Assembly: GCA_947502505.1 (NCBI GenBank)
Contig: CANNAE010000004.1
Span: 186,001 to 250,000, forward strand
Source: an uncultured Planococcus sp.
GTDB lineage: Bacteria > Bacillota > Bacilli > Bacillales_A > Planococcaceae
Direction of reading: 5' to 3'
DNA: 64,000 bases
The notes beneath the pieces were generated by a model, which searched no databases, had not been told where the DNA came from, and worked only from the letters and a program-made list of their open reading frames with translations. The position numbers were made by a program, and so were the translations under genes. The first letter of the stretch is position 1. Every line of letters starts with the position of its first letter. Shown in pieces: positions 18,060-26,546 of the stretch.

Positions 18060-19271
18060 CTATAAATTATCCACATTATTAAACATTTCGAACATCGGCA
18101 TCATTATAGCCAATACGATAGTCCCGACGAGAGCTGCAAGCACGACGATCATTAAAGGCTCAATCAACGCTTTTAACCGGTCGGTTTCCGCTTCCACTTC
18201 TTTCTCGTAAAACTCCGCTACTTTGGCAAGCATATGGTCGAGCGAGCCGGTTTGTTCGCCGATCGCGATCATATGCGGGATGAGCGGCGGGAATGCCCAA
18301 TGCTTTTTCATCGGGGCGGTGAGCGAGCCGCCGCGTTCTAGAGAATCACGAGAAGCCAGCAGCACTTTCGACATGACCGCATTCCCGACGACTTTTTCGG
18401 TCATGGTCATTGCTTGAAGGATCGGGACCGAACTAGTGAATAATGAACTGAGCGTCCGCGTTAGCCTGGCAAGTGCCGACTTCTGGAGAAGCTTGCCGAA
18501 GATCGGGATTTTCAATACGAGCGTATCGAGCACCATGCGCCCTTGCTCGCTGCGTTTCATAAGCCATATGGTGCCGACAAAAACCAGCGCGAAAAGCACC
18601 AGCAAATACCAGTACTGAACGGTGAATCGACTCGCCCCCATGACAAGTTGCGTCACAAGCGGCAATTCGCCGCCGAAGCCTTGGAACATATCAACGAACA
18701 TTGGCACGATCGTCGATAACAGGAAAATCACGACTCCGATGGCAAGAAAGCCGACGACGACCGGATAGCTCATCGCAGAGATGACTTTTTGTCTCGTTTG
18801 GTACGCTTTATCGTAATGCGTTGCGAGCCGGTCGAGCGAGTCATCGATATTCCCGGACAACTCGCCTGCTTTGACTAAGTTGACCGTAAGCGGCTCAAAA
18901 ATCTTTGGATATTTTGCGAGCGAATCGGATAAGGCATTGCCTTGTCGCAGTTCTGCTTCAATTTCTGCAAGCGTTTTACGCAGTTGCTTGGATTCGACTT
19001 GCTGGGACAAAATTTTCACCGAATCGACAATGGTGACACCTGCACGCATCAAGGTCGAAAACTGGCGTAGGAACATGATGAACTGGTCGCGCTTGACGGG
19101 GCTGCCGAACGTGATGTCTTTTTGCAATGCACCGACAGGCACTTCGCGGATGTCGATGACGCGGATGCCATCCTCGCGCAGCTTTTGTACCGCTTCCCGC
19201 CGGTTGCCCGATGTAACATACCCCGTCCGGATTTTTTTCCGGTCGCGGCCCTCGTATTTAAAACGCGCCAC
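18060..19271 (-). CDS. pilC: Type IV pilus assembly platform protein PilC (GspF family)
   Basis: PilC is the polytopic membrane platform on which the motors act to insert or remove pilins. The 403-residue protein has two repeated GspF domains (residues about 65-190 and 270-395), each followed by membrane helices. Marked motifs are FLRQFSTLMRAGVTIVDSVK in the first and RTLSSLFTSSVPILQAM in the second. The GTG start follows directly after the pilT stop, behind GGAGGGG. It is closer to PilC than to the shorter ComGB of competence systems. Confidence 0.93.
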   Translation of the reverse strand: MARFKYEGRDRKKIRTGYVTSGNRREAVQKLREDGIRVIDIREVPVGALQKDITFGSPVKRDQFIMFLRQFSTLMRAGVTIVDSVKILSQQVESKQLRKTLAEIEAELRQGNALSDSLAKYPKIFEPLTVNLVKAGELSGNIDDSLDRLATHYDKAYQTRQKVISAMSYPVVVGFLAIGVVIFLLSTIVPMFVDMFQGFGGELPLVTQLVMGASRFTVQYWYLLVLFALVFVGTIWLMKRSEQGRMVLDTLVLKIPIFGKLLQKSALARLTRTLSSLFTSSVPILQAMTMTEKVVGNAVMSKVLLASRDSLERGGSLTAPMKKHWAFPPLIPHMIAIGEQTGSLDHMLAKVAEFYEKEVEAETDRLKALIEPLMIVVLAALVGTIVLAIMMPMFEMFNNVDNL

Positions 19272-20324
19272 TTAGTCTTCCCCTCCGATCAAATAAGGAG
19301 CTGCGATCTGCTTGGTGATGCGCCCTTTATTGAGAAGTTCCTGCACCGACGTCTGCATCAAATGCATGCCGGCTGCCCGGTTCGTCAAAATGACGTTCGG
19401 GATCTGGTGGACTTTCTCGGTGCGGATAAGGTTTGCGATCGCCGTGTTGTGAATCATGATTTCGGTCGCGGCGACGCGCCCTTTGCCATCCGCCGTCGGA
19501 AGTAGGCGCTGGGAGATGACGGCTTTTAACACCCCGCCGAGCTGCGTGCGAATCTGCGCATGCTGCTGGGGCGGGAAGACATCGATAATCCGTTCAACAG
19601 TCGATGCGGCACTTGATGTATGGAGCGTGCCCATGACCAAATGGCCAGTTTCCGCTGCGGTAATTGCGGTTGTGATCGTTTCGAGATCTCGCATTTCCCC
19701 AACCAAAATGACGTCCGGGTCTTGCCGAAGTGCTGCACGCAAGCCGTTAGCGAAGGATTTGGTATCAAAGCCGACTTCACGTTGGTCGATGACCGAAGAT
19801 CCGTGCTTGTGCATATACTCGATCGGGTCTTCAAGCGTGATGATGTGCTTGGTCATATGTTCGTTCATATGGCGGATCATCGCCGCCAAAGTCGTCGATT
19901 TCCCGGAACCGGTCGGGCCGGTCACGAGAATCAGGCCTTGATGCGTATCGGATAATCTTTTCAAGGTATCCGGCATATGTAAATCGTCAATGGATGGAAT
20001 GACCGTCGGGATGGTCCTGAAAGCGTGTGAAATAGAACCGCGTTGATGGAAGGAGTTGACCCGGTAACGCGCAACGCCAGGAATCGAATAGGAATAATCC
20101 ATCTCGCCTTTTTGCAAAAAGGTTTCCCATAGACTTTCCGGCATTAACGCCTTGGCAATCGCTTCCGTATCTTCCGGCATCAGCCGCTCCTCGCCGAAGC
20201 GTTTCAGGGTGCCGTGCATACGGAAGACCGGCGGAATGCCTGTAGTCATATGAATATCGGATACTTCAAGTTCCCGTGCTGTCGTCAATACTTTATCGAT
20301 GAAATCGATGGTGGTTTCGCTCAT
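19272..20324 (-). CDS. pilT: Pilus retraction ATPase PilT
   Basis: PilT disassembles the pilus and powers twitching motility and DNA uptake. The 350-residue protein has an N-terminal PAS-like domain (LEVSDIHMTTGIPPVFRMHG), Walker A GPTGSGKST near residue 130, the Asp box ITLEDPIEY, Walker B ILVGEMRD and the His box ETGHLVMGTLHTSSA. Its presence next to PilB shows a retractable pilus and not only a competence pseudopilus. The ATG at 20324 is two codons inside a longer frame that starts with GTG at 20333; either is possible. It overlaps nothing and follows pilB by one base. Confidence 0.94.
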   Translation of the reverse strand: MSETTIDFIDKVLTTARELEVSDIHMTTGIPPVFRMHGTLKRFGEERLMPEDTEAIAKALMPESLWETFLQKGEMDYSYSIPGVARYRVNSFHQRGSISHAFRTIPTVIPSIDDLHMPDTLKRLSDTHQGLILVTGPTGSGKSTTLAAMIRHMNEHMTKHIITLEDPIEYMHKHGSSVIDQREVGFDTKSFANGLRAALRQDPDVILVGEMRDLETITTAITAAETGHLVMGTLHTSSAASTVERIIDVFPPQQHAQIRTQLGGVLKAVISQRLLPTADGKGRVAATEIMIHNTAIANLIRTEKVHQIPNVILTNRAAGMHLMQTSVQELLNKGRITKQIAAPYLIGGED

Positions 20325-20325
20325 A

Positions 20326-21984
20326 TTAATCACTCATGGCAACGCGGAGCACTTCTTCCGTCGTTGTCATGCCCTCCTTTACTTTTAATAAGCCGTCGTC
20401 AATGAGAAAAATTGTATCGTTGGCGACAGCAATTTTCCGGATTTCGGCTGCCGATCCGCCCCGGTTGATGATATCTTTCATCGCATCGTCGACGACCAGC
20501 ACTTCGTGAATCGCCATGCGCCCTTTATAGCCGCTCATATTGCATTGCGGGCAGCCGCTGCCGCGGGCAATTGTGTCGATCGACAAGCCCCTTTTAGCGA
20601 AAATCTCTCGTTCCCGAACCGTCGCTGGCTGGGTTTCCTTACAGTCTCGGCATACGCGGCGAATCAACCGCTGCGCAATGACCGCATTGAGCGAGGCGGT
20701 GACCAGGAACGGCTCAATGCCCATATCGAGCAAACGCGTTATGGAGGCAATCGAATCGTTCGTATGGATCGTACTAAGCACCAAATGTCCTGTGAGCGAA
20801 GCGCGTATGGAAATGTCTGCTGTTTCTTTGTCGCGGATTTCGCCAACCATGACAATGTCAGGGTCTTGGCGAAGAATCGAACGAAGCCCTGCCGCAAAGC
20901 TTAAGCCGACATTGGCATTCACTTGGATTTGGTTGATGCCTTCCAATTGATATTCAACTGGATCTTCGACGGTGATGATGTTAACTTCTTCGGAGTTCAG
21001 CTTATTGAGCGCCGCGTACAAAGTAGAAGACTTACCGGAACCGGTCGGGCCTGAAATGAGCACGATGCCATTCGGCTTATCAATTTCCTTCATAAAGCGT
21101 TCCATATTCGTATCATTAAATCCAAGCTTTGAGATATCGGTCAAGTTTTGGCTCAGGTCCAAGATCCGCATAACGATTTTTTCCCCGAACACCGTCGGCA
21201 AGGAGGATACGCGAAGATCGATCGCCCGAAAATCGACAGTTGTTTTGATGCGCCCATCTTGCGGAATGCGGTTTTCGGTAATATCCAGATTCGCGAGTAT
21301 CTTGATGCGTGCCGTCACCATTTGCTGCATGGATTTTGGCAAGATCCTCTCAGTGCGCAATGTTCCGTCGATTCGGTAACGCACTAATAGCTTGCCTTCA
21401 TGCGGGTCAAGATGGACATCGGACGCTTTCATCGCGACGGCATTCGACAGCAGTTGATTGACGAGCCGTACAATCGGCGCATCCAAATCGGTGAGGGCAT
21501 CTTCTTTTTCTTCTTTTGTATCCGGCATTTCTTCCAGTAGTTCCTCATACGATTCTTCTTCGTAATACTTGGCGATCGTCTTCAATATATCTTCTTTCGA
21601 GGCAATAGTCGGCTCGATTTGGAATCCAGTCGCTAAACGTAGGTCATCAATCGTAATAAAGTCAGTCGGGTCGGTCATCGCGATAAAAAGCCGGTCGCCT
21701 TCTCGTTTTAACGGTACGAGTAATTTGCGCTTCGCAAAATCTTTCGGCACGATATTGAACAACAAGGGCTCGAACGGATAGCGGAACAGTGAGACATGCG
21801 GAATGCCAAGTTGCACTTCGAGCGTTTCGATCAATTGTTGTTCGGTGATAATCCCCCGTGACAATAAAGCGTCTCCCAACTTTTGGTCGTTTTGTTTGGA
21901 ATCGAGCGCCCCTTGCAGATCTTCCTGTGTCAGTAAGCCTTGCTCGACGAGAATATCGCCAATGCGTTTCCGTTTGATTGCCAT
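20326..21984 (-). CDS. pilB: Pilus extension ATPase PilB with MshEN-type N-terminus
   Basis: PilB is the assembly motor. Of 552 residues, the first 140 or so form a MshEN-type domain with two spaced motifs, RIGDILVEQGLLTQEDLQGA and KLGDALLSRGIITEQQLIET; in other bacteria such motifs bind cyclic di-GMP. The ATPase core has Walker A GPTGSGKSS, ITVEDPVEYQ and IVMVGEIRDKET. A zinc site is formed by CRDC and CPQC in the C-terminal part. The start has AAGGAGG. A diguanylate cyclase gene lies upstream of the locus, which supports control by cyclic di-GMP. Confidence 0.94.
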   Translation of the reverse strand: MAIKRKRIGDILVEQGLLTQEDLQGALDSKQNDQKLGDALLSRGIITEQQLIETLEVQLGIPHVSLFRYPFEPLLFNIVPKDFAKRKLLVPLKREGDRLFIAMTDPTDFITIDDLRLATGFQIEPTIASKEDILKTIAKYYEEESYEELLEEMPDTKEEKEDALTDLDAPIVRLVNQLLSNAVAMKASDVHLDPHEGKLLVRYRIDGTLRTERILPKSMQQMVTARIKILANLDITENRIPQDGRIKTTVDFRAIDLRVSSLPTVFGEKIVMRILDLSQNLTDISKLGFNDTNMERFMKEIDKPNGIVLISGPTGSGKSSTLYAALNKLNSEEVNIITVEDPVEYQLEGINQIQVNANVGLSFAAGLRSILRQDPDIVMVGEIRDKETADISIRASLTGHLVLSTIHTNDSIASITRLLDMGIEPFLVTASLNAVIAQRLIRRVCRDCKETQPATVREREIFAKRGLSIDTIARGSGCPQCNMSGYKGRMAIHEVLVVDDAMKDIINRGGSAAEIRKIAVANDTIFLIDDGLLKVKEGMTTTEEVLRVAMSD

Positions 21985-22005
21985 TCAAATCCTCCTTGCA
22001 CATTC

Positions 22006-23451
22006 TTACTTATCGATTCGGTTTCCCGCTTTGTCGTAAGCTGGTTCATCGTCTGCCGATGAATCGTTTTCACGATCTTCATCTTGATCTGCATCCTCTG
22101 TTCCAGTTTTTGCATCTTGCCCTGAACCTTGAATTGAACCATCTTCTGAACGATCCAATCCAGTTTCCGGATTATTTTCATCTCCAGCAATTATGCCATC
22201 TTCTCCAGTCTGCTCCGATGGATCGTGAATGCCGTTATTGTTTTCATCGATAAAACCTTCGTCTCCTGGCTGTGGAATCGGATCCCCATTGGCATCGGTC
22301 GCAGGTGTTTCAGGCACATTGAGCGGATATACTTCCACTCGGTGGATTGGCGGATAGAAATCGCTCGATACAGGTTCGACACGCACTTCTTTATCGCCTT
22401 CCAAGACACTTCTCACCACTTCAATGCGCTTGCCGTCGCGGCCTTCTTGTTTCACTTTTTTGCCGCTTGAGACGAATGCGCTGTATTGTTTGATGAGTCG
22501 CGGTTCGACTTCTTTATCGCTTGCCGTGGAAATGTAATACGTGTGGACAAATGGCTGTCCGTAGATGGATGCCGTCAATTCACCGTTTTCCAAATAGACA
22601 TTCAGCGTAAATGAACTTGTATTCGGGTTGGAGAAGGCGAAATCCACACCCAATGCCTGATTGATTGCTGCCTCTTCACCGGCAGGCACATTTTCTGGCA
22701 TTTGCTCGCCAATGCTGCGCTGTTCGATAAGAAAATTTGTTCTCAACACAGCTCCGTAAATAGCCGAAGCGATTTCTGTCAGCTCCGCATCACTCGCATC
22801 AAGCAACGATAGTTCTTCCAATTTCGGTAAAAAGCCAAATGATTCATTCGGGCCGATGACTGTGCCATTTAGCGTTTCAATCAATTCCTTGGCGCCGATG
22901 CTGTTTATGCTATGCGGGAAGCTGGATTGTGCCACTTCAACTGGCTGCATCTCGAGTGCATCATTGCTGATGTCAACACGTGTCACGGATTGTCCGCCCT
23001 CGAGTGCCGTTTCCAATTGCTGATGGACCACCGCAATATCTGCTTCCGTGAATGGTACATCGGTAAATTGCTTTTTCAGGAAAGAGCGCGTTGTCGATTC
23101 CGGCAAATCAAACACAAAATCATTCTGTGCACCGCTCTCGGCTCTCTCCAAAGTGTCATCCAAGGAAATCTCGGCGTCTTTCAACGGGTATTTCGCCGTT
23201 GCATCCAAATATGTAACGTGTAGTTCCGAAGATTCGCGTATAGCCGAAGCCTGGCCTAAAAATAAAGTTTTGGCATCTGCGACCGCCATATTCGATACAT
23301 CGGTCGTGCCGATATAGGTGTAATCACCGTATTCAGCTGAAGGGAACACCCATTCATCCACCGCATACGCCCCGGCATTGGCCGTACCAAATACCAGAAG
23401 GGCCGCTCCGAATACGCCGCCAAATACTTTTCCGAATTGCTTATTGTCCAT
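22006..23451 (-). CDS. VanW-like membrane-anchored protein with acidic calcium-type tail
   Basis: This 481-residue protein has an N-terminal membrane helix (residues about 11-30) and an extracellular part. Residues about 175-300 resemble a VanW domain (INSIGAKELIETLNGTVIGP and later AFSNPNTSSFTLNVYLENG), but the usual GGGxCQ segment is missing. Residues 320-375 resemble a G5-like strand region. The last 100 residues are acidic and low in complexity, with an EF-hand-like loop DENNNGIHDPSE at 402-413. Its place between minor pilins and pilB suggests a pilus-associated surface role, perhaps a wall anchor; function is not known. The ATG at 23451 has AAAGGGG upstream. Confidence 0.65.
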   Translation of the reverse strand: MDNKQFGKVFGGVFGAALLVFGTANAGAYAVDEWVFPSAEYGDYTYIGTTDVSNMAVADAKTLFLGQASAIRESSELHVTYLDATAKYPLKDAEISLDDTLERAESGAQNDFVFDLPESTTRSFLKKQFTDVPFTEADIAVVHQQLETALEGGQSVTRVDISNDALEMQPVEVAQSSFPHSINSIGAKELIETLNGTVIGPNESFGFLPKLEELSLLDASDAELTEIASAIYGAVLRTNFLIEQRSIGEQMPENVPAGEEAAINQALGVDFAFSNPNTSSFTLNVYLENGELTASIYGQPFVHTYYISTASDKEVEPRLIKQYSAFVSSGKKVKQEGRDGKRIEVVRSVLEGDKEVRVEPVSSDFYPPIHRVEVYPLNVPETPATDANGDPIPQPGDEGFIDENNNGIHDPSEQTGEDGIIAGDENNPETGLDRSEDGSIQGSGQDAKTGTEDADQDEDRENDSSADDEPAYDKAGNRIDK

Positions 23452-23452
23452 C

Positions 23453-23866
23453 TTAATTCCCCTTTCCGACCGGGCCGATGGACTCCATGCCAAATACCTT
23501 CTCGGATTTCTCATTAGTGGATTCCTGTTTGTTTACAGGCTCTTCTTTAAGTTCTTTTGCTTCCTGTGGAATCGCTGCCGACTGCTTTTTACGCTCTAGC
23601 CGCTCTTCTTTCAACTTCACTTTTTCCTGTTTTTCACGCTCTTCTATTTTCATGAATAGCAATGCTGTTACAAGCGACAAGCCAAGAATCGCAAGCAAGC
23701 TCATGTGCCAGGCGAAACTTCCTTGCATCCACAGCGCAATCGCTGCTGCCAGCAAACTCCCTATTGCCGCAATATAGGCCTTTTTCTTATTCTCTTTTTT
23801 CTTAAGAAAGACCACTCCTGCCATAACTACGGCTGTAATCATCAGCCAAATCAATAATTTAATCAT
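23453..23866 (-). CDS. Small membrane protein with charged coiled-coil tail, unknown function
   Basis: The protein has 137 residues. It has three hydrophobic segments (about 3-20, 31-47 and 54-72) followed by a charged, probably coiled-coil tail from residue 74, rich in Lys and Glu. I recognise no family. It ends one base before the VanW-like start and lies 33 bases after the PilX-like gene, so it belongs to the pilus operon. It may be a locus-specific assembly factor; this is inference from position only. Confidence 0.6.
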   Translation of the reverse strand: MIKLLIWLMITAVVMAGVVFLKKKENKKKAYIAAIGSLLAAAIALWMQGSFAWHMSLLAILGLSLVTALLFMKIEEREKQEKVKLKEERLERKKQSAAIPQEAKELKEEPVNKQESTNEKSEKVFGMESIGPVGKGN

Positions 23867-23899
23867 TATTTTTCCCCCTAGACCTTGCGCATTTCTTCG

Positions 23900-25357
23900 T
23901 TAATATTCGACTTCCAAAATGTAATCCGAATTAATCGGTTCTATTTCAAAGAATGGGTTTACTGATAAACCACACGTAGTTAAAAAGTCATTATAATCAC
24001 TTTTAGGAACTATTTTCATTTTAGAGTTACCATCAAACAAACCGTCGTATCCATAATTAAAAGCAGTGTAGTAAACAATTTGACCATCCGACTGCTTTTT
24101 CAAATTACTATCTAAGTTGTTTAGATCTTCAATTAAAATTTGATCTAAATTTAGACATATTGTCGAATTATTTGTTAGCGTAAATTTTTTATCTAGCTTT
24201 AGTGATGCAGCTCCTGTTTCAGGTTTATTTTTTTTCTCACCTAAACCTAAAATAATTAGTGAAGTGTCCGTCATATTTTGTAAGTTGTGACCAAACTCTA
24301 GTTCTTTCATTACTATTATTTGGGACTCTCCACCTTTCCCAAGGTTGTTCGCGTTGTGACTCACCGTAAATTTCCCTTCGACTATTATAATTGCGTTCTT
24401 CATATTGTTCGCATGTTTGTTGACTACAAAATCTCCGTCTTTAATTATTAATTGCAGACCTTTAAAGTCTTTGTTTTGGCAATCTTTACATTCATAAGTT
24501 TTTTTGTTATCTAGATAAACTTGAAATTTTCCTGGATTTATTTTTTTTTCGATCAGGAGACTTAGTAACTGATCAACTTCCTTCTCGCTATCGGATTTAC
24601 ATTTATAATTTATTTTGCTTCCTTTCTGTTCCAAAGAAAATATTAAATCTGCACACGACTGTAAATTATTAAATGAACCGAAGACTTGGTCGTACATAAT
24701 TGCAACTTCACTATCAGTATTCTCTGGTTCTATAATTGTAGCTGCACTTACAAAATTCTCAGGCATGTCTACGTTAAATGTAACTTCCAGTTCTTTTTCA
24801 ACATCTTTCATTATTCCTTTTATATTAAGAACAACATCAATACTATCTATACTACTTTGCATTTGAAGTGAGGGTGTGTCATTTAATACAGTACTATGCA
24901 GAAGAGTTGCACCCTCGAACTGTTTAATAGTTATCAAATCCACATTGTATTCAACCAAGTTTTCATCAACTGATTCATGCTCGTAGACCCTAACTTTTTG
25001 AATTAATGATTCGAAATACATTTTTCTCAGTCGATTGTTAATAAATGTCTCTTTATTTTTCTCTTTATTAATTTCTTCGCACCCCGTTATCGAACTGCCG
25101 ATGCAGTCAATAAGCCGCCCTGCTTCTTCTTTTATGTTCTGCTCAACTAATTTTAATTCTCTTTCAAAATCCTCACTGTAATAAATTGTTCCCATCTCAG
25201 CAGCAGCGACAGCTTGATTCCCGGTATCCACACTCACTTCTTGGTTCGCATGATTTAATGATCCTGCCATAAAAGTTGCTGCTGCACCGAGAAATAAAAC
25301 TATCATTAAAAGAACAATTATCAATGCATAACCCCGCTCATCTTTCAATCGATTCAT
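23900..25357 (-). CDS. PilX-like pilus assembly protein
   Basis: The 485-residue product begins MNRLKDERGYALIIVLLMIV, a prepilin-like N-terminus with the RG cleavage-type motif but no Glu at mature position 5, as seen in PilX/GspK-like tip proteins. A long extracellular part follows. Residues about 295-390 show repeating short strands with HANN or HNLQN turns, which could form a beta-solenoid. Eight cysteines, including a CKDC pair, are unusual for this locus. The gene is strikingly AT-rich beside pilBTC. The probable role is a minor tip subunit; the assignment rests on the N-terminus and on position. Confidence 0.65.
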   Translation of the reverse strand: MNRLKDERGYALIIVLLMIVLFLGAAATFMAGSLNHANQEVSVDTGNQAVAAAEMGTIYYSEDFERELKLVEQNIKEEAGRLIDCIGSSITGCEEINKEKNKETFINNRLRKMYFESLIQKVRVYEHESVDENLVEYNVDLITIKQFEGATLLHSTVLNDTPSLQMQSSIDSIDVVLNIKGIMKDVEKELEVTFNVDMPENFVSAATIIEPENTDSEVAIMYDQVFGSFNNLQSCADLIFSLEQKGSKINYKCKSDSEKEVDQLLSLLIEKKINPGKFQVYLDNKKTYECKDCQNKDFKGLQLIIKDGDFVVNKHANNMKNAIIIVEGKFTVSHNANNLGKGGESQIIVMKELEFGHNLQNMTDTSLIILGLGEKKNKPETGAASLKLDKKFTLTNNSTICLNLDQILIEDLNNLDSNLKKQSDGQIVYYTAFNYGYDGLFDGNSKMKIVPKSDYNDFLTTCGLSVNPFFEIEPINSDYILEVEY

Positions 25358-25368
25358 TATATTGCCTC

Positions 25369-25827
25369 CTAAGGCCGGTCTGTGCGGATGCGGGTCAAGG
25401 TTGTTTGAACATCTAAGCTTTGGCCATTTTTAATTAATTTCAAATCAAGATTGGCATGTTCTTTTTTGGGTTCAATCTCAATAGCTGTAGATGATACCTC
25501 ACGCCCATCAACTTTAGTGCCTATAAAACTGTATGGTTCATCAAGCACTTTTTCGAAACTCCCCCAGATTCCTCCATTTAAAATACTGACCATTAATTGT
25601 TCCGATTCAATTTTGATTGCATATTTATCACTTTGGCGATGTATAGAAGAAAGTTTGGTAACAGCAACATTGGCATCTTGCTGAATTTCCGTCTTACTCG
25701 TTTCTACTGTAGTATATTTCATGCCAATAGAGAGTGCAGTCCATGCTGCTACTGCAATAATTGACGTTAAGATCAATACAGCCAAAACTTCGATTAATGT
25801 AATTCCTTTATTATCGAGTTTTCGCAT
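25369..25827 (-). CDS. Minor type IV prepilin (PulG/PilW-like)
   Basis: The 152-residue prepilin opens MRKLDNKGITLIEVLAVLIL, with cleavage after Gly8 and Glu at mature position 5, followed by a hydrophobic helix. The C-terminal domain is small and has no recognised motif. Its ATG overlaps the stop of the preceding prepilin gene (TAATG), and the PilX-like gene follows after 11 bases. It is likely part of a pilus tip or priming complex, as minor pilins are in other systems. Confidence 0.8.
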   Translation of the reverse strand: MRKLDNKGITLIEVLAVLILTSIIAVAAWTALSIGMKYTTVETSKTEIQQDANVAVTKLSSIHRQSDKYAIKIESEQLMVSILNGGIWGSFEKVLDEPYSFIGTKVDGREVSSTAIEIEPKKEHANLDLKLIKNGQSLDVQTTLTRIRTDRP

Positions 25828-26321
25828 TAGTTTGCTACCTCATAATCGCGAAATCTTATATAACTGAAAGTCTCACTACTTAATAATTCTTGTTTGTATA
25901 ACTTTAAATGAATTTGGTGCAGTCGAACTTGTGTATCCTTGTCAAACGTACAATTATTCCCCTCATTCTCTTCGTCTATAAATTCAGTACAAGACCTCCA
26001 CAGGTCAATTTCATATATATAGTCATTTTGTTTTTTAAAACGCATATATTCTGACGTTTCTGATTGCTTCGTATAACCAAGAGTCGTCATTTGATTTTCA
26101 AATTCCACACCTTCTAAATTTCCGAACCATTTTGCATTGGCAATCACTGCCATCTCCTGCCTCGCCAAATTCATCGTATCGAGCTTCGCCTCGGTCTTGT
26201 TGTTGAACAGTGTCATCTGGGGAAATACAGTCATGATGCCGACGAAGACAATCCCAAGGATGACAAGTGCCGCTAGGACTTCAACGAGCGTTAAACCTCG
26301 CTGAGATTTTAATTTATTCAT
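25827..26321 (-). CDS. Minor type IV prepilin (PilV-like)
   Basis: This 164-residue prepilin starts MNKLKSQRGLTLVEVLAALV, with cleavage after Gly9 and Glu at mature position 5. The globular part has two cysteines (RSCTEF and NNCTF) that could form a disulphide. The ATG at 26321 is chosen because AGGGGGA lies at good distance; an ATG nine bases earlier is too close to it. It is the first gene of the pilus locus, and its promoter should lie in 26322-26500, where I see no clear consensus. Confidence 0.8.
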   Translation of the reverse strand: MNKLKSQRGLTLVEVLAALVILGIVFVGIMTVFPQMTLFNNKTEAKLDTMNLARQEMAVIANAKWFGNLEGVEFENQMTTLGYTKQSETSEYMRFKKQNDYIYEIDLWRSCTEFIDEENEGNNCTFDKDTQVRLHQIHLKLYKQELLSSETFSYIRFRDYEVAN

Positions 26322-26505
26322 TGACTGCATTCCCCCTAAAAAACGCATCTATTGTTGTAATATATTTCCTTATTGAAAAGTCTTTATATCTAATTCTAGC
26401 TACGCCTATATTATTACATGTTTACTTGCATTTGACACGGTATTTTTACAGGATAATCTATACTTTTTAATAAAACTTTTACTTTTCTTCCCATGCTATC
26501 TAAGA

Positions 26506-26546
26506 AAAAAAGACTACAGAATCGGCAATAGCCATTCTGTAGTCTT
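26506..26546 (-). terminator. Terminator after the diguanylate cyclase gene
   Basis: A 13-bp stem (26510-26522 with 26534-26546) is followed on the minus strand by a T-run. It touches the stop codon of the cyclase and separates it from the pilus operon. Confidence 0.85.

Noticed and set aside
20506..21387. Plus-strand open frames opposite pilB
   Set aside because: The pilB frame is a full family match, and the antisense frames carry no motif.
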